Below, in pieces: positions 8,209 through 17,293 of a stretch of 64,000 nt of DNA. The DNA comes from Deltaproteobacteria bacterium (lineage in GTDB: Bacteria; Desulfobacterota; Binatia; Binatales; Binataceae). The translations under genes and the position numbers were made by a program. The notes beneath the pieces were generated by a model. That model was not told the DNA's origin. It made no database searches and saw only the letters and a program-made list of their open reading frames with translations. Position 1 is the stretch's first letter. Every line of letters begins with the position of its first letter. The stretch spans positions 226,620 to 290,619 of the forward strand of contig JAKBMB010000028.1 of the NCBI GenBank assembly GCA_021831785.1, read 5' to 3'.

Positions 8209-8616
8209 GTGGATCGCATCTTCCTCGACGCCAACGTCCTCTATTCGGCCGCCTACATGGAGGATGGCGGCCTTGGCGGGCTTTGGACACTTGAGGGAGT
8301 CGAGCTCTTGAGCTCGGCCTACGCGATTGAGGAAGCGCGGCGCAACCTGGCCGTGGACCGGCCGGCGGCGCTGGCGCGGTTGAGACGGTTCACCGCGGCG
8401 CTGACTCTCGTCAATCCGCCGCAAGGCCTCAAGCTGCCGCCGAACGTACGCCTCGATCCAAAGGACCAGCCGATCCTGCTCGCCGCGATTCACGGCAAAG
8501 CCGGCTATCTTCTGACCGGCGACGCAAGACACTTCGATCATCTACACGGGAAGCGAATCGAGGGCGTTATAGTGCTTCGCCCAGCGCAGTATTTCCACCG
8601 CCGCCGGAAGCCCTAG
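8209..8616 (+). CDS. PIN-domain ribonuclease toxin (VapC-like)
   Basis: A 135-residue PIN protein. The first acidic motif is IFLDANVLYSAA, a central glutamate occurs in AIEEARRNL, and the C-terminal acidic motif LDPKDQPILLAA plus LLTGDARHFD supplies the remaining metal ligands, so the active site looks complete. Family members cleave RNA, often tRNA or rRNA, when freed from the antitoxin. GTG 8209 is used; TTG one codon upstream is equally possible and neither has a good ribosome site. It pairs with the AbrB-fold antitoxin just upstream. Confidence 0.85.
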   Translation: MDRIFLDANVLYSAAYMEDGGLGGLWTLEGVELLSSAYAIEEARRNLAVDRPAALARLRRFTAALTLVNPPQGLKLPPNVRLDPKDQPILLAAIHGKAGYLLTGDARHFDHLHGKRIEGVIVLRPAQYFHRRRKP

Positions 8617-8699
8617 AAGGGCCCGGTTTGGCGCGCTCTTTCACGTATCGTAAAGCGCCTTATGTCAGATAAAAAGACCTGACGGGGCAGGGTAGCCCG

Positions 8700-9296
8700 T
8701 TACCCGACACCCGTCAACGCGGCGAACAGGGCGTCCGGTTCGCCGGCTTCGACTTGTAGAAACTCGCCGCTCGTGCCGGGCGTGGGATGGGCACCGTAAT
8801 TTCCGACGGTTCTGACAATGTCCAGCTTTTCGGCGAGCGTCGACGGCGTCCGGCCGTCTTTTTTGGCGGCTTCTATTTGGTCAACTAAGCGCTTTGCGCC
8901 GAAGCTACGGTCAGTGAGGGCTGCCTCCAGACAAGCACGCTCCAACGCAGCGGCAGCTCTCGCACTTAGCGCCTCGACGCGCCCCGCTTCCTGGTACAAG
9001 TCTGTCACCGCGTCGCTGACTTCCGGAGCGAGAGTTGGCCGCGTGCCTGTGAGCGGACAAACTCTTTGCTCCTCCTTCGCTGACAGCATGCCGGGTGGGT
9101 TTGTAGTAATCGGCTTCCAGACAAGGTCTGCCGTAATCCGGCGGCATCCGGGGCACGCTGCGGCTTTAACGAAACCGTGAAGATTTTTATCTGGGCCGAG
9201 CAAGCAGACGCCCTGTGGGATTGATGGCCCGCGGGCAGTGAAAACAACGGTTTTCCCGCAATGGGGGCAAAGACCGGATGTATTGGGCGTTGGCAT
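8700..9296 (-). CDS. DUF4145-like protein with N-terminal zinc-ribbon-like cysteines
   Basis: A 198-residue protein. The N-terminus has a CPHCG pair and a second CPGC pair near residue 49, resembling a zinc ribbon. The helical C-terminal part, SARAAAALERACLEAALTD through IVRTVGNYGAHP, matches the DUF4145 pattern, a domain often attached to restriction or defence proteins and also found alone. It lies on the opposite strand to its neighbours. The function is not known and no nuclease partner is adjacent. Confidence 0.7.
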   Translation of the reverse strand: MPTPNTSGLCPHCGKTVVFTARGPSIPQGVCLLGPDKNLHGFVKAAACPGCRRITADLVWKPITTNPPGMLSAKEEQRVCPLTGTRPTLAPEVSDAVTDLYQEAGRVEALSARAAAALERACLEAALTDRSFGAKRLVDQIEAAKKDGRTPSTLAEKLDIVRTVGNYGAHPTPGTSGEFLQVEAGEPDALFAALTGVG

Positions 9297-9521
9297 CGCT
9301 TATCCGCTGTGACGTCTCACTATTTTAATGCTGCGAGGGGTGAAGCAGAAAAGTATATTCGTTGTTGGCGTCCCTTATCCCCTGTGGCGGCCGCGTGTCG
9401 TGAGTCGCGCCGTGCCGCCGCGATACCGGGTGGTGCGGTCTAGCAGCGATCAATTTGCTGCACCCAGCCGCAAGTCTCACCGCTTCCTTCATCGCATAGG
9501 CTCGGGTTATGGTTCTTACCG

Positions 9522-9965
9522 ATGGCTGTGGAACTGCGAAGGCGACCCGAGCGCGTGGGCGATATGCTGGAGGCGCTGCTGCGCCGGCTCGACCCTGGAG
9601 GTTGCTTTATCTTAGTTCGCCTGGCCAGGGTCTGGCCCGAGGTCGCGGGAGAGGCGATTGCGCGGCGCACCGAGGTGAAGGCGCTAAAGTTCCATACCGC
9701 GATTATCAAAGTCTCGAGCACGATGTGGATTCAGGAGCTCACCGCCATTAAGCATGCGATTCTCACTCGCCTAAGGGAAAGGCTGGGAGACGACTCGGTG
9801 CGCGACCTGCGCTTCGTGCCGGGGCGGCTTAGCCGCCGGCGGTCAAAGCCGCGGCCGCGGCCGCGAGAGCTTAGGCGAGCAATTGTCGGGCTGGAGCTGA
9901 AAGACCCTGAGTTGCGCGCGACCTTCGAGCGGCTTATCGAGGCGTGGGGACGCGCATCGCGTTAG
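9522..9965 (+). CDS. DUF721/DciA-like protein
   Basis: A 147-residue basic protein. The N-terminal segment, VWPEVAGEAIARRTEVKAL then VSSTMWIQELTAIKHAIL, is the DUF721 signature. DUF721 proteins include DciA, the helicase-loading partner of DnaB in bacteria lacking DnaC; whether this one has that role is inference. The C-terminal half is arginine/proline-rich (RRRSKPRPRPRELRR) and probably flexible. It has no replication gene beside it. Confidence 0.75.
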   Translation: MAVELRRRPERVGDMLEALLRRLDPGGCFILVRLARVWPEVAGEAIARRTEVKALKFHTAIIKVSSTMWIQELTAIKHAILTRLRERLGDDSVRDLRFVPGRLSRRRSKPRPRPRELRRAIVGLELKDPELRATFERLIEAWGRASR

Positions 9966-9967
9966 CG

Positions 9968-9993
9968 CGCCCGCCCGCATAAATCGGCGGGCG
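9968..9993. terminator. GC-rich stem-loop between convergent genes
   Basis: CGCCCGCC (9968-9975) pairs perfectly with GGCGGGCG (9986-9993) around a 10-base loop. It lies just past the DUF721 stop and between two convergent genes, so it could act as a bidirectional terminator. No U-tract follows, so factor-independent termination is doubtful. Confidence 0.35.
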
Positions 9994-10174
9994 AGATTCG
10001 CTCGCCGCTTCCGGCAAAGCTCAGCAGGTAAACGCGCGCATTTGCCCGGCCGGCGTGCGGACTGATGCCGGCGCGGCGTTATTCCCACCGGGCTCGACTA
10101 GGCGGGTGCCGCTAAGAAACGGCGCGGTGTCGGCCTTCTGACGCGGTTGCGCAAACGCGGCCACGCCGGCTGCT

Positions 10175-11008
10175 TCACTGCTCCTGAAGATGCTCCTTTT
10201 CCATCTTGGCCTCCATCTCGCGAAACTTAGCCAGACGCTGGTCCGTGGTCTCCAGGACGCGGGGTGCTTGGGCAACCGGGGCGTTGTCGCGCGGCAGTTC
10301 TCCGTCGATTTTCGCCAGCGCCTCTTGAGCCAGACGGCGAACCTTGGCGCTGGGGTCCTGACTGGCCACTTTGAGCAGCAGGTCGCGCGCCCGGGGGTCG
10401 CCGATCTCGCCCAAGGCGAAAGCCGCCAGCCCCCGCGCGTCCTCGGCCCGCGCCTTCTCGAGGAAATGAATGACCGGTATGGTGCCGCGTGTGTCGCCCA
10501 TGCGTCCCAGCGCGCTGACGAGGTGAAGCCGCTCGGCCTCCGGCGTGGTACGCATAAAGAGGTACTGGCTCATCAGCGGCACGGCGGCCACCAACCGGCG
10601 CTCGGCCATGATGTCGGTGGCTTTGACTTGGACCCTGACGTCCGAGTCCGTCATCGCCTTGATCAAGAGGTCGTCAACCTGCGGATCCATGATTGGCACG
10701 ATTTGATCCATCCCTTCGATTCTCACCACCGGGTCTTCGCTTTTCTGGCTGGTCTGGGCGTCGGCGATCTTCGAGTCCTTGTCGGCGACGTCCTGGCCGA
10801 AGGAGCCGCCCGCCGGCAGTGAGCTCATCACCCCCATCATTCCCGGCATGCTGTTGTTTGGCGACGCGCCCGGCTGCGCCGTCGGTTGCTGCATCTGGGG
10901 TCCCGGCAGCGGCATCCCCATTTGCGCTCGCGCCGGACGGGCGAAGAGCGCGCATGCGCATGCCAGAACAAGGCCGCCGACGAACGTTCTTGCGCCAAAA
11001 GACCACAT
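10175..11008 (-). CDS. Exported HEAT-repeat protein
   Basis: A 277-residue protein with a signal peptide (VGGLVLACACALFARPARAQ). A low-complexity Met/Pro/Gln segment follows, then HEAT-like repeats (DLLIKAMTDSDVRVQVKATD, FALGEIGDPRARDLLLKVA and a third repeat at QDPSAKVRRLAQEAL), and a charged helical tail. HEAT repeats are protein-binding scaffolds; the partner is unknown. The ATG at 11008 is chosen because AGGAG at 11016-11020 precedes it by about 7 bases; the frame extends upstream without signal-peptide logic. Divergent from the next gene. Confidence 0.8.
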   Translation of the reverse strand: MWSFGARTFVGGLVLACACALFARPARAQMGMPLPGPQMQQPTAQPGASPNNSMPGMMGVMSSLPAGGSFGQDVADKDSKIADAQTSQKSEDPVVRIEGMDQIVPIMDPQVDDLLIKAMTDSDVRVQVKATDIMAERRLVAAVPLMSQYLFMRTTPEAERLHLVSALGRMGDTRGTIPVIHFLEKARAEDARGLAAFALGEIGDPRARDLLLKVASQDPSAKVRRLAQEALAKIDGELPRDNAPVAQAPRVLETTDQRLAKFREMEAKMEKEHLQEQ

Positions 11009-11189
11009 CGTACGACTCCTTATGCTCGCAGCGCTGCTCTCTGCCGAGCAAGCGATTCGGCTTCGCCTATTTGAACGTCGTGCAGGCGCCACAATGCGAC
11101 TTCTGCTCGCGCACTGCGCCAGGCCGCGTGGCGCGCTGGTCCCCTTTTCTTCTATCTGCTGCTCCTTATAGCATTAGTCAAGGTCTAGT

Positions 11190-12134
11190 TTGAACCGCCT
11201 AAAGCCGATCACGATTATTTTGACAAGCGGCGCGCTCCTCACGGTGCTGCTTTGCGGGCTTGGAATTCCCGTTACTCACGGACGCTCGGCGGCTGGGTCC
11301 ATTGACGACGCGTCGGGGACGATTCCGGTCAAGCCGGGTCAGGAGCTGATTTACCGAGCATCCTGGATGGGGGTGCCGGTCGGGACGGCGCGGGTGGCCT
11401 TTAGCTTCGATGCCAGCCGCAGCAGTCTATGGCGAGGAGTTGCGCTCGTCCAGACCAACCGCGCCGCTGACGCGATTTACAAGATGCGCGATCGGCTTTG
11501 CGAGGATTTTGACGCCTTTTCGTTCGAGCCGCGACTGATGGAGATCACGCAGCGCGAAAACCGCGTCCGCAACCAGTACACCGTTACCTTTAGCGATTCC
11601 TCTAGCGATTCCTCGGGGCGTATCGAGACGCTGCGGCGAAGCCGGCGCGGCGCGCAGCGCCAGCAGTTCCAGCTCAAGAACGCATTCGGTCCGATCTCTG
11701 CCGGCCTTAAAATTTTGTCGCAGCCGCTTGAGGTGGGCCAGCGCCGCTCGGTGCTGGTATTTACCGGAACCAGCTATTATCTAGTGGAGCTTTCGGTGGT
11801 CAGGCGCGAGCGGCTCGCTTCGGCGCTGGGGAACATCGACGCCTTTCTGACCGACGCGCGGATTGTTCGGTCGAGCGAGGGTTCGGCGGCCGCCTCGGTG
11901 CACAACGTTGCGGTGTGGATTTCGGCTCAAGGCAAGCACCTGCCGCTGCGGGCGGAGGCGATGACGTTCATTGGGCCGGTAACGGCCGACCTGGCGTTTG
12001 TTGGTCAGCATGCTCCCCGCCGCGTCGCGGGCAGTCGCGGAGCGACGGGCGCCGAAGATGAGGACGTAGCGGTCGGTCCGGCGCGCGCACAGCAGAGCAG
12101 CCAAGGCGCGTTGACCGGAGCGCCGTTGCCTTGA
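11190..12134 (+). CDS. DUF3108 exported protein
   Basis: A 314-residue protein starting at TTG 11190. The hydrophobic segment IILTSGALLTVLLCGLGIPV is a signal peptide or anchor. The mature domain opens with PGQELIYRASWMGVPVGTA, the DUF3108 hallmark, and continues as a beta-rich lipocalin-like domain. DUF3108 proteins are periplasmic or outer-membrane-facing and of unknown function. The tail beyond residue about 275 is low-complexity. Its stop overlaps the following ThpR frame, suggesting translational coupling. Confidence 0.8.
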   Translation: MNRLKPITIILTSGALLTVLLCGLGIPVTHGRSAAGSIDDASGTIPVKPGQELIYRASWMGVPVGTARVAFSFDASRSSLWRGVALVQTNRAADAIYKMRDRLCEDFDAFSFEPRLMEITQRENRVRNQYTVTFSDSSSDSSGRIETLRRSRRGAQRQQFQLKNAFGPISAGLKILSQPLEVGQRRSVLVFTGTSYYLVELSVVRRERLASALGNIDAFLTDARIVRSSEGSAAASVHNVAVWISAQGKHLPLRAEAMTFIGPVTADLAFVGQHAPRRVAGSRGATGAEDEDVAVGPARAQQSSQGALTGAPLP

Positions 12135-12814
12135 ATCGACCGCAGCGCCGGCAATCCGCGCTCATCCAACGTACAACGGTTGCAGACCCGGTACGGATCG
12201 TTGGTTCGATGATTTCGCCGCTCGCGGAGTTTCCCGCCAGGAGCAGAGCCTTTATAGCCGTGCGCCCCGACCAGGAGACGACGCTGGCGGTGGCGGGGTT
12301 TATCGAAGAGCTGTGGCCGCTGAAGGCCGACGTTAGCTGGGTTAAACCCGCTAACCTCCATCTGACTTTGCGCTTTTTGGGCGACCAAGTGCACGCGTCT
12401 CGGCTTGCGGTGCTGTCGGAGGCCTTGACCGAAGCAGCCTCGCGCTGTGCGCCTTTTTTCGCCACCGTGGCCGGCGTCGGCGCTTTTCCGCAAATTAGCC
12501 GCCCGCGTGTTATATGGGTAAAGTTCGAGAGCCCAGCGCTGACTCAACTAGCGCAGCAGGCCGAACAATGCGCCGTAGCGGCGGGATTCGCGCCTATGGC
12601 GCGCGCCTTCGCGCCCCATCTGACCATCGGCCGCGTGCGCAGCCTGCGTGGGTTCGGTCCGACTGCGGGCGCTCTGGTCCAGGCGCAGGCCAGAGAGTTC
12701 GGGCGTTCCCCGGTAGACGCGATGACCCTTTACCGAAGCGAGCTTTCGGCCTCGGGCCCGACTTATCATGAAGTATTGACCGTGAAGCTTGGCGCCGCGG
12801 GCCGCCGCCGATGA
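12131..12814 (+). CDS. thpR: RNA 2',3'-cyclic phosphodiesterase
   Basis: A 2H phosphoesterase that opens 2',3'-cyclic phosphate RNA ends. The two catalytic HxTx motifs are HLTLRFLG and HLTIGRVR, spaced as in LigT/ThpR, and the family length (about 200 residues) fits. TTG 12131 overlaps the previous stop and has GGAG 10 bases upstream; ATG 12209 would give a more typical 201-residue protein, and the first 26 residues look unconserved. Either start is possible. Confidence 0.88.
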   Translation: MNRPQRRQSALIQRTTVADPVRIVGSMISPLAEFPARSRAFIAVRPDQETTLAVAGFIEELWPLKADVSWVKPANLHLTLRFLGDQVHASRLAVLSEALTEAASRCAPFFATVAGVGAFPQISRPRVIWVKFESPALTQLAQQAEQCAVAAGFAPMARAFAPHLTIGRVRSLRGFGPTAGALVQAQAREFGRSPVDAMTLYRSELSASGPTYHEVLTVKLGAAGRRR

Positions 12815-13075
12815 GCGTGCCGCCGGACTTTTTGCCCCTAACGCCGACGCTCGCGTGCCGGCGGCGCGGTGCATCGGCGGCAAGGTAAGGCCGACATGAA
12901 AGCGGAACTGACCCAAATGCAACGGACCGGAGCGGCGCTAATCGCAAAGGACCAGGCGCAGCCGAGCACGGTCGGACAGGAGAATAGGAGACTCGCCTTC
13001 GCCTCGGGTGAAGGCGAGCGCACGCCGGGCGAGTTGCCGGGCGACGGAAAATTGGCCACAAAAAGGGGAGCGCTG

Positions 13076-13810
13076 ATGAAGCACTGGGCTAACGCCTCGG
13101 TCATGGCATCAATCTTCTGGGCGGTCTTGACGATGGCCGCGGCGCCGCCGGCCGCGGCGCAGGCCGGCCGCGCGACAGCCGCCCGTACGCTTTCCGTCGT
13201 GGGCCACGGCGAGGCGCAGGTCAAGCCGGACCTCGCCACGCTGGACGTCGCGATCGAGACCAACGGCGCCACCGCGCAAGAGGCGGCGCGGCGCAACGCG
13301 CAGCTTTCGCAAAAGGTGGTGTCGGCGCTGAAGGCTGACCTCGGGTCGAACGGGTCGGTGTGGACCGGCAGCTACGCGCTTTTCCCCGACTATGAGCCGC
13401 GGCCCGCCGCGGGCGGCAGCAAGCTCGTCGGCTATCGGGCTGAAAACTCCATCAACGTGCGCACGACGGCGCTCGACCGGGTCGGTTCGCTGATTGACAA
13501 AGCGATCGGCGCCGGGGCCAACCGGATTAACTCGCTTGCCTTCACTGTCAGCGACGATTCGCAGGCGCGCAACCAGGCGATCTCGCTGGCGGCCAAGGAT
13601 GCCGAAAGCAAGGCCCAGGCGCTGGCCGGAGCGCTCGGCGTCAAGCTAAAGCGGATTTTGAGCACCTCGGTCGAGGGCAGCGTGCGCCCCTCGCCACTGG
13701 TGATGGGCGCGCGGATGGGCGCCGCGGCCGTCGGCGGTCTGCCCACCCCGATAGACATTAACCGCATTAGCGTGCCGGCAACGGTTTCGCTGAGCTACGA
13801 GATCGAATGA
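13076..13810 (+). CDS. Periplasmic SIMPL-domain (DUF541) protein
   Basis: A 244-residue protein with the signal peptide MASIFWAVLTMAAAPPAAAQ. The mature domain, from RTLSVVGHGEAQVKPDLATL to the C-terminal VPATVSLSYEIE, is the SIMPL/DUF541 (BP26-like) fold, which forms oligomeric periplasmic assemblies of poorly known role. ATG 13076 is preceded by AGGGGAG about 6 bases upstream. A longer in-frame reading to 12869 lacks conserved sequence, so the shorter start is preferred. Confidence 0.85.
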   Translation: MKHWANASVMASIFWAVLTMAAAPPAAAQAGRATAARTLSVVGHGEAQVKPDLATLDVAIETNGATAQEAARRNAQLSQKVVSALKADLGSNGSVWTGSYALFPDYEPRPAAGGSKLVGYRAENSINVRTTALDRVGSLIDKAIGAGANRINSLAFTVSDDSQARNQAISLAAKDAESKAQALAGALGVKLKRILSTSVEGSVRPSPLVMGARMGAAAVGGLPTPIDINRISVPATVSLSYEIE

Positions 13811-13907
13811 ACCGGCTGCCGCCCGCTATCCGCCACAATTCTCACCCTCATCCTCGCGCGCGACGCGTCCGGCCGCCGACCGCTCATTAGACGGGAGCCT
13901 TAGGCGG

Positions 13908-14828
13908 GTGCTGTATTATTTGATAAAGCGGATAGCCTTCGGGGCGCTGGTCCTGCTCGGCGCCTCGCTGATCACGTTTTGCATCGCTTTTGTTATTCCG
14001 GCCGACCCGGCGGTCGCGATCGCCGGGGCTAAAGCGGACCCGCATACGCTAGCGACGATTCGCGCTCAGCTTGGCCTCGATCGACCGTTGTACGTGCAGT
14101 ACGTGCGCTATCTGGGGCGCGCGCTTCACGGCGATCTGGGCCGTTCGTACGCGCGCCGTCAGAGCGTGAGCGGGCTTATCGTGGCCCGTTTCTCCGCGAC
14201 CGCGGTGCTCGCGGTGTGCGCGATGATGCTGTCGCTGGTTCTCGGCACGCTGGGCGGGCTCGTGGCCGGCGCGTATCGTGGGCGGGCGCCGGACAATGTC
14301 CTGTTGACGCTCTCGCTCACTCTGGTCTCGATTCCGGTCTTCTGGCTGGGGACGATGTTTCTGGTCGGCGCCGCGGCTTACGTGCGTTGGCTTCCGCTCG
14401 GCGGATTTGACGGCGCGCGAAGCCTCATCCTGCCAAGTTTCGCCTTGGCGCTCGGCTCCGCCGGCTACTACTCGCGCATCTTGCAGGCCAATTTGGCGGA
14501 GGTCGTCGGTCAGGACTACATCCGGGCGGCGCGCGCCAAGGGTTTGTCGCCCGCGCGCGTGATGCTGCACCACGCGCTCGCTAATGCGATTCTACCATTG
14601 GTGACGCTGGCCGGGCTCGATTTCGCCGGGCTGCTTTCGGGCGTCGTACTGACCGAGACCGTGTTCAACTGGCCCGGTCTGGGGCGGCTGGCGTTCGAGG
14701 CGGTGTTCAATCTCGACATACCGCTGATTATGGGCACTGTGCTGTTCTCCTCGTTCCTCATCGTGATGGCGAATCTGGTGGTCGATCTGCTGTATGCGTG
14801 GCTCGACCCGCGCACGCGCCTGGCGTAA
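13908..14828 (+). CDS. Peptide/nickel-type ABC importer permease 1 (DppB-like)
   Basis: A 306-residue inner-membrane permease of the OppB/DppB family with about six membrane segments. The N-terminal helix (LIKRIAFGALVLLGASLITF), a periplasmic loop with AQLGLDRPLYVQYVRYLG, and the EAA loop ARAKGLSPARVMLHHALAN contact its ATPase. GTG 13908 is the start. It is first in a three-gene unit with a DppC-like permease and a binding protein; the two ATPases are absent here and must be supplied elsewhere. Confidence 0.9.
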   Translation: MLYYLIKRIAFGALVLLGASLITFCIAFVIPADPAVAIAGAKADPHTLATIRAQLGLDRPLYVQYVRYLGRALHGDLGRSYARRQSVSGLIVARFSATAVLAVCAMMLSLVLGTLGGLVAGAYRGRAPDNVLLTLSLTLVSIPVFWLGTMFLVGAAAYVRWLPLGGFDGARSLILPSFALALGSAGYYSRILQANLAEVVGQDYIRAARAKGLSPARVMLHHALANAILPLVTLAGLDFAGLLSGVVLTETVFNWPGLGRLAFEAVFNLDIPLIMGTVLFSSFLIVMANLVVDLLYAWLDPRTRLA

Positions 14829-14834
14829 TCGGCG

Positions 14835-15650
14835 ATGAGAAGGGCGGGTCCGAACTGGCTGGAGATGGTCGGCGGCGCAATTGCGTTGAGCCTGGTCGTG
14901 CTCGCCCTGTTCGCTCCCCAGATCGCGCCTCACGACCCGACGCAGGCCGTGGCACAGACCTTCGGCGACCCCGGCCCGCCGAGCCTGGCCTTTCCGTGCG
15001 GGACTGACCAGCTCGGCCGCGATGTGCTCTCGCGGCTAATCTACGGCGCGCGCGTGTCGCTCATCGTCGGGCTGAGCGCGATGGCGGTGGCGATGACCGT
15101 CGGCGTCGCGGCCGGGCTATGCGCCGGGTTCTTCGGCGGATGGACCGAGATGGTTTTGATGCGGATAACCGACGTGATGCTGACCTTGCCCGGGCTTTTG
15201 CTGGCGATGGCGTTTGTCGCCATTTTGCGCCCGAGCCTGCTCAGCATCCTGCTCGTCATAAGCCTGGTGTCCTGGACCGGGGTGGCGCGCGTGGTGCGCG
15301 CCGAGACGCTCTCGATGGCTAGCCGCGACTTTGTGCTGGCCGCGCGCGCGCTCGGCGCGTCGGCCGGGCGTTTGATGATTCGCCATGTGATGCCCAACAT
15401 CGCGCCGACCGTGATCGTGATGGCGGCGCTAAGCACTTCGGGCACGCTGCTGCTCGATGCCGGCCTCAGCTTTCTCGGCCTGGGCGTTCCGCCGCCGACG
15501 CCGAGCTGGGGCCGGATGGTTGAAGAATCGCAGATTTACTTCCGCACCGCTCCCTGGCTCGCGTTTTTTCCCGGATTGGCGATACTGTACGCGGTCCTCG
15601 GCTTCAACCTGCTCGGTTACGGCTTCTTGCGCAGGCGACACACGCGATGA
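14835..15650 (+). CDS. Peptide/nickel-type ABC importer permease 2 (DppC-like)
   Basis: A 271-residue permease paired with the upstream DppB-like subunit. The N-terminal helix is followed by the hallmark GTDQLGRDVLSRLIYGARVS, and the EAA loop is ARALGASAGRLMIRHVMPN. The final helix ends in LLGYGFLRRRHTR. It starts 6 bases after the previous stop, and its own stop overlaps the next ATG (ATGA), showing translational coupling. Confidence 0.9.
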   Translation: MRRAGPNWLEMVGGAIALSLVVLALFAPQIAPHDPTQAVAQTFGDPGPPSLAFPCGTDQLGRDVLSRLIYGARVSLIVGLSAMAVAMTVGVAAGLCAGFFGGWTEMVLMRITDVMLTLPGLLLAMAFVAILRPSLLSILLVISLVSWTGVARVVRAETLSMASRDFVLAARALGASAGRLMIRHVMPNIAPTVIVMAALSTSGTLLLDAGLSFLGLGVPPPTPSWGRMVEESQIYFRTAPWLAFFPGLAILYAVLGFNLLGYGFLRRRHTR

Positions 15651-17293
15651 GAATGGCGCCGCATGGCTTGTTGGCCGGGGCGCTTGCGAGCGCGCTGGCG
15701 CTGGTATGCCTGGGATGCCGGGCGCATCAGCCGGCGCGCTTGTTTCCGCCCGATGCCGCCGTCCTTCGTCTCGCCCTGGCCGACGACGTGCCTACGCTCG
15801 ACCCTGCGGCGGGCTATGACACCGCCTCCTGGGAATTCGAGCAGGTGCTGTTCGATACCCTGCTGCGCTACGCCTCGGACTCCAACGAGCTTCGGCCTGA
15901 CCTCGCGCTGTCATGGGAGGTTTCGCCCGACGCCAGGGTCTTCGTCTTTCATATGCGCGCGGACGCCCGCTTCACCAACGGCCGGCCGGTAACCAGCGCG
16001 GACTTGAGGTACTCGATCGAACGGGTGCTCAATCCCAAAACGCGCTCTCAGGGCGTGCAATATTTCCTACCTCTGCTCGGCGCCGCGGATTTCGCCGCCG
16101 GACGCGCCGCGCACGCGCGCGGGATCGAGACGCCCGATCCGTACACCATAATCTTTCGCCTCGATAAGCCGGACCCGATCTTCTTGCATAAGCTCGCGAT
16201 GCCTTTTGCCGCCGCCGTCCCGAAAGAGGTAGTCGAGCGCTGGGGCGATGACTTCGCGCGGCACGCGGTGGGCAGCGGTCCTTTCATGCTTAAAGAATGG
16301 CTGAGCGGCCAGCGACTGGTACTGATAAAAAATCCCCATTACTTCATTCCCGGCCGCCCGAAGCTCGACGCGATCGTTGCTCTTATCGGCGTCAACGAGG
16401 AATTGCAGTGGCTTAAGTTCGAGGCCGGCGAGATAGACGTCTCTTCGATTCCCCCGGCCGAGTTTACCTACGTGATGAAGACCCCGCGGCTTAAGACACT
16501 GACCATCCATCACGTGACCGCCACCACCAACTACCTCGGGATGAATTGCCGGATGGCGCCGTTCAGCGATGTTCGCGTGCGCCAGGCCTTCAACTACGCG
16601 GTCAACAAACAAAAGTTGGTCGCAATCTTAAACGGACGCGGCGTCGTGGCTCGCGGCGTGCTGCCGCCGGGCATGCCTGGCTATGACCCCGACATCGGGG
16701 GCTACCCTTACGACCCGGCAAAAGCGCGCCGCCTGCTCGAGCAAGCGGGGGTACGGGCGGGCTTTGCGCCCGTGGTCTGGCTGACCGCCGATCCCACAAT
16801 GATGATCCTGGGACAATCGATACAACAAGACCTGGCCCTGGTGGGGGTCGATCTGCTGCTCAAACCGGTGGCGTGGGGTCCGCTCTTGGACGCGGTGCGT
16901 GAACCGCGCGCCGTGCAGCTTTTCCTGCTGGGCTGGGGCGCCGACTTTCCCGACCCGCAGAATTTCCTCGAGGTTCTGTTTTCGAAGGCGCAATGGGGCG
17001 CGAACAACGACACCTTCTATTCCGACCCCAAGGTGGAGGAGCTTTTGGCACAGGCGAGCGTGGTCGCCGAGCCCGCCCGCCGCTACGCTCTTTATCAGCA
17101 AATCCAGCAACTTATCGTAGGCGACGCGCCGTGGGTATTTCTTTACCATCCGGTGGCCTACGTCATTCGCCAGCCTTGGGTGCGCGGCATCCGGCTTCAT
17201 CCCCTTCGTCCCGCGCGTCTTGACCACATCTACCTGGCGCCATCCGTCGCGCCGCGCGGAACAGCGCCCAGCGCAGCCGACATTACTCCCTAG
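15647..17293 (+). CDS. ABC importer binding protein, family 5 (DppA/OppA-like)
   Basis: A 548-residue extracytoplasmic solute-binding protein. The N-terminus ALALVCLGC suggests lipid attachment at cysteine 24, although the residue at -3 is Cys rather than Leu. Family-5 hallmarks include ADDVPTLDPAAGYDTAS, NGRPVTSADLRYSIERV and VRVRQAFNYAVNKQKL. It binds peptides, nickel chelates or other small polar ligands; the ligand cannot be told. It is last in a permease-permease-binding protein unit, the reverse of the usual order and without ATPases. Confidence 0.9.
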   Translation: MRMAPHGLLAGALASALALVCLGCRAHQPARLFPPDAAVLRLALADDVPTLDPAAGYDTASWEFEQVLFDTLLRYASDSNELRPDLALSWEVSPDARVFVFHMRADARFTNGRPVTSADLRYSIERVLNPKTRSQGVQYFLPLLGAADFAAGRAAHARGIETPDPYTIIFRLDKPDPIFLHKLAMPFAAAVPKEVVERWGDDFARHAVGSGPFMLKEWLSGQRLVLIKNPHYFIPGRPKLDAIVALIGVNEELQWLKFEAGEIDVSSIPPAEFTYVMKTPRLKTLTIHHVTATTNYLGMNCRMAPFSDVRVRQAFNYAVNKQKLVAILNGRGVVARGVLPPGMPGYDPDIGGYPYDPAKARRLLEQAGVRAGFAPVVWLTADPTMMILGQSIQQDLALVGVDLLLKPVAWGPLLDAVREPRAVQLFLLGWGADFPDPQNFLEVLFSKAQWGANNDTFYSDPKVEELLAQASVVAEPARRYALYQQIQQLIVGDAPWVFLYHPVAYVIRQPWVRGIRLHPLRPARLDHIYLAPSVAPRGTAPSAADITP

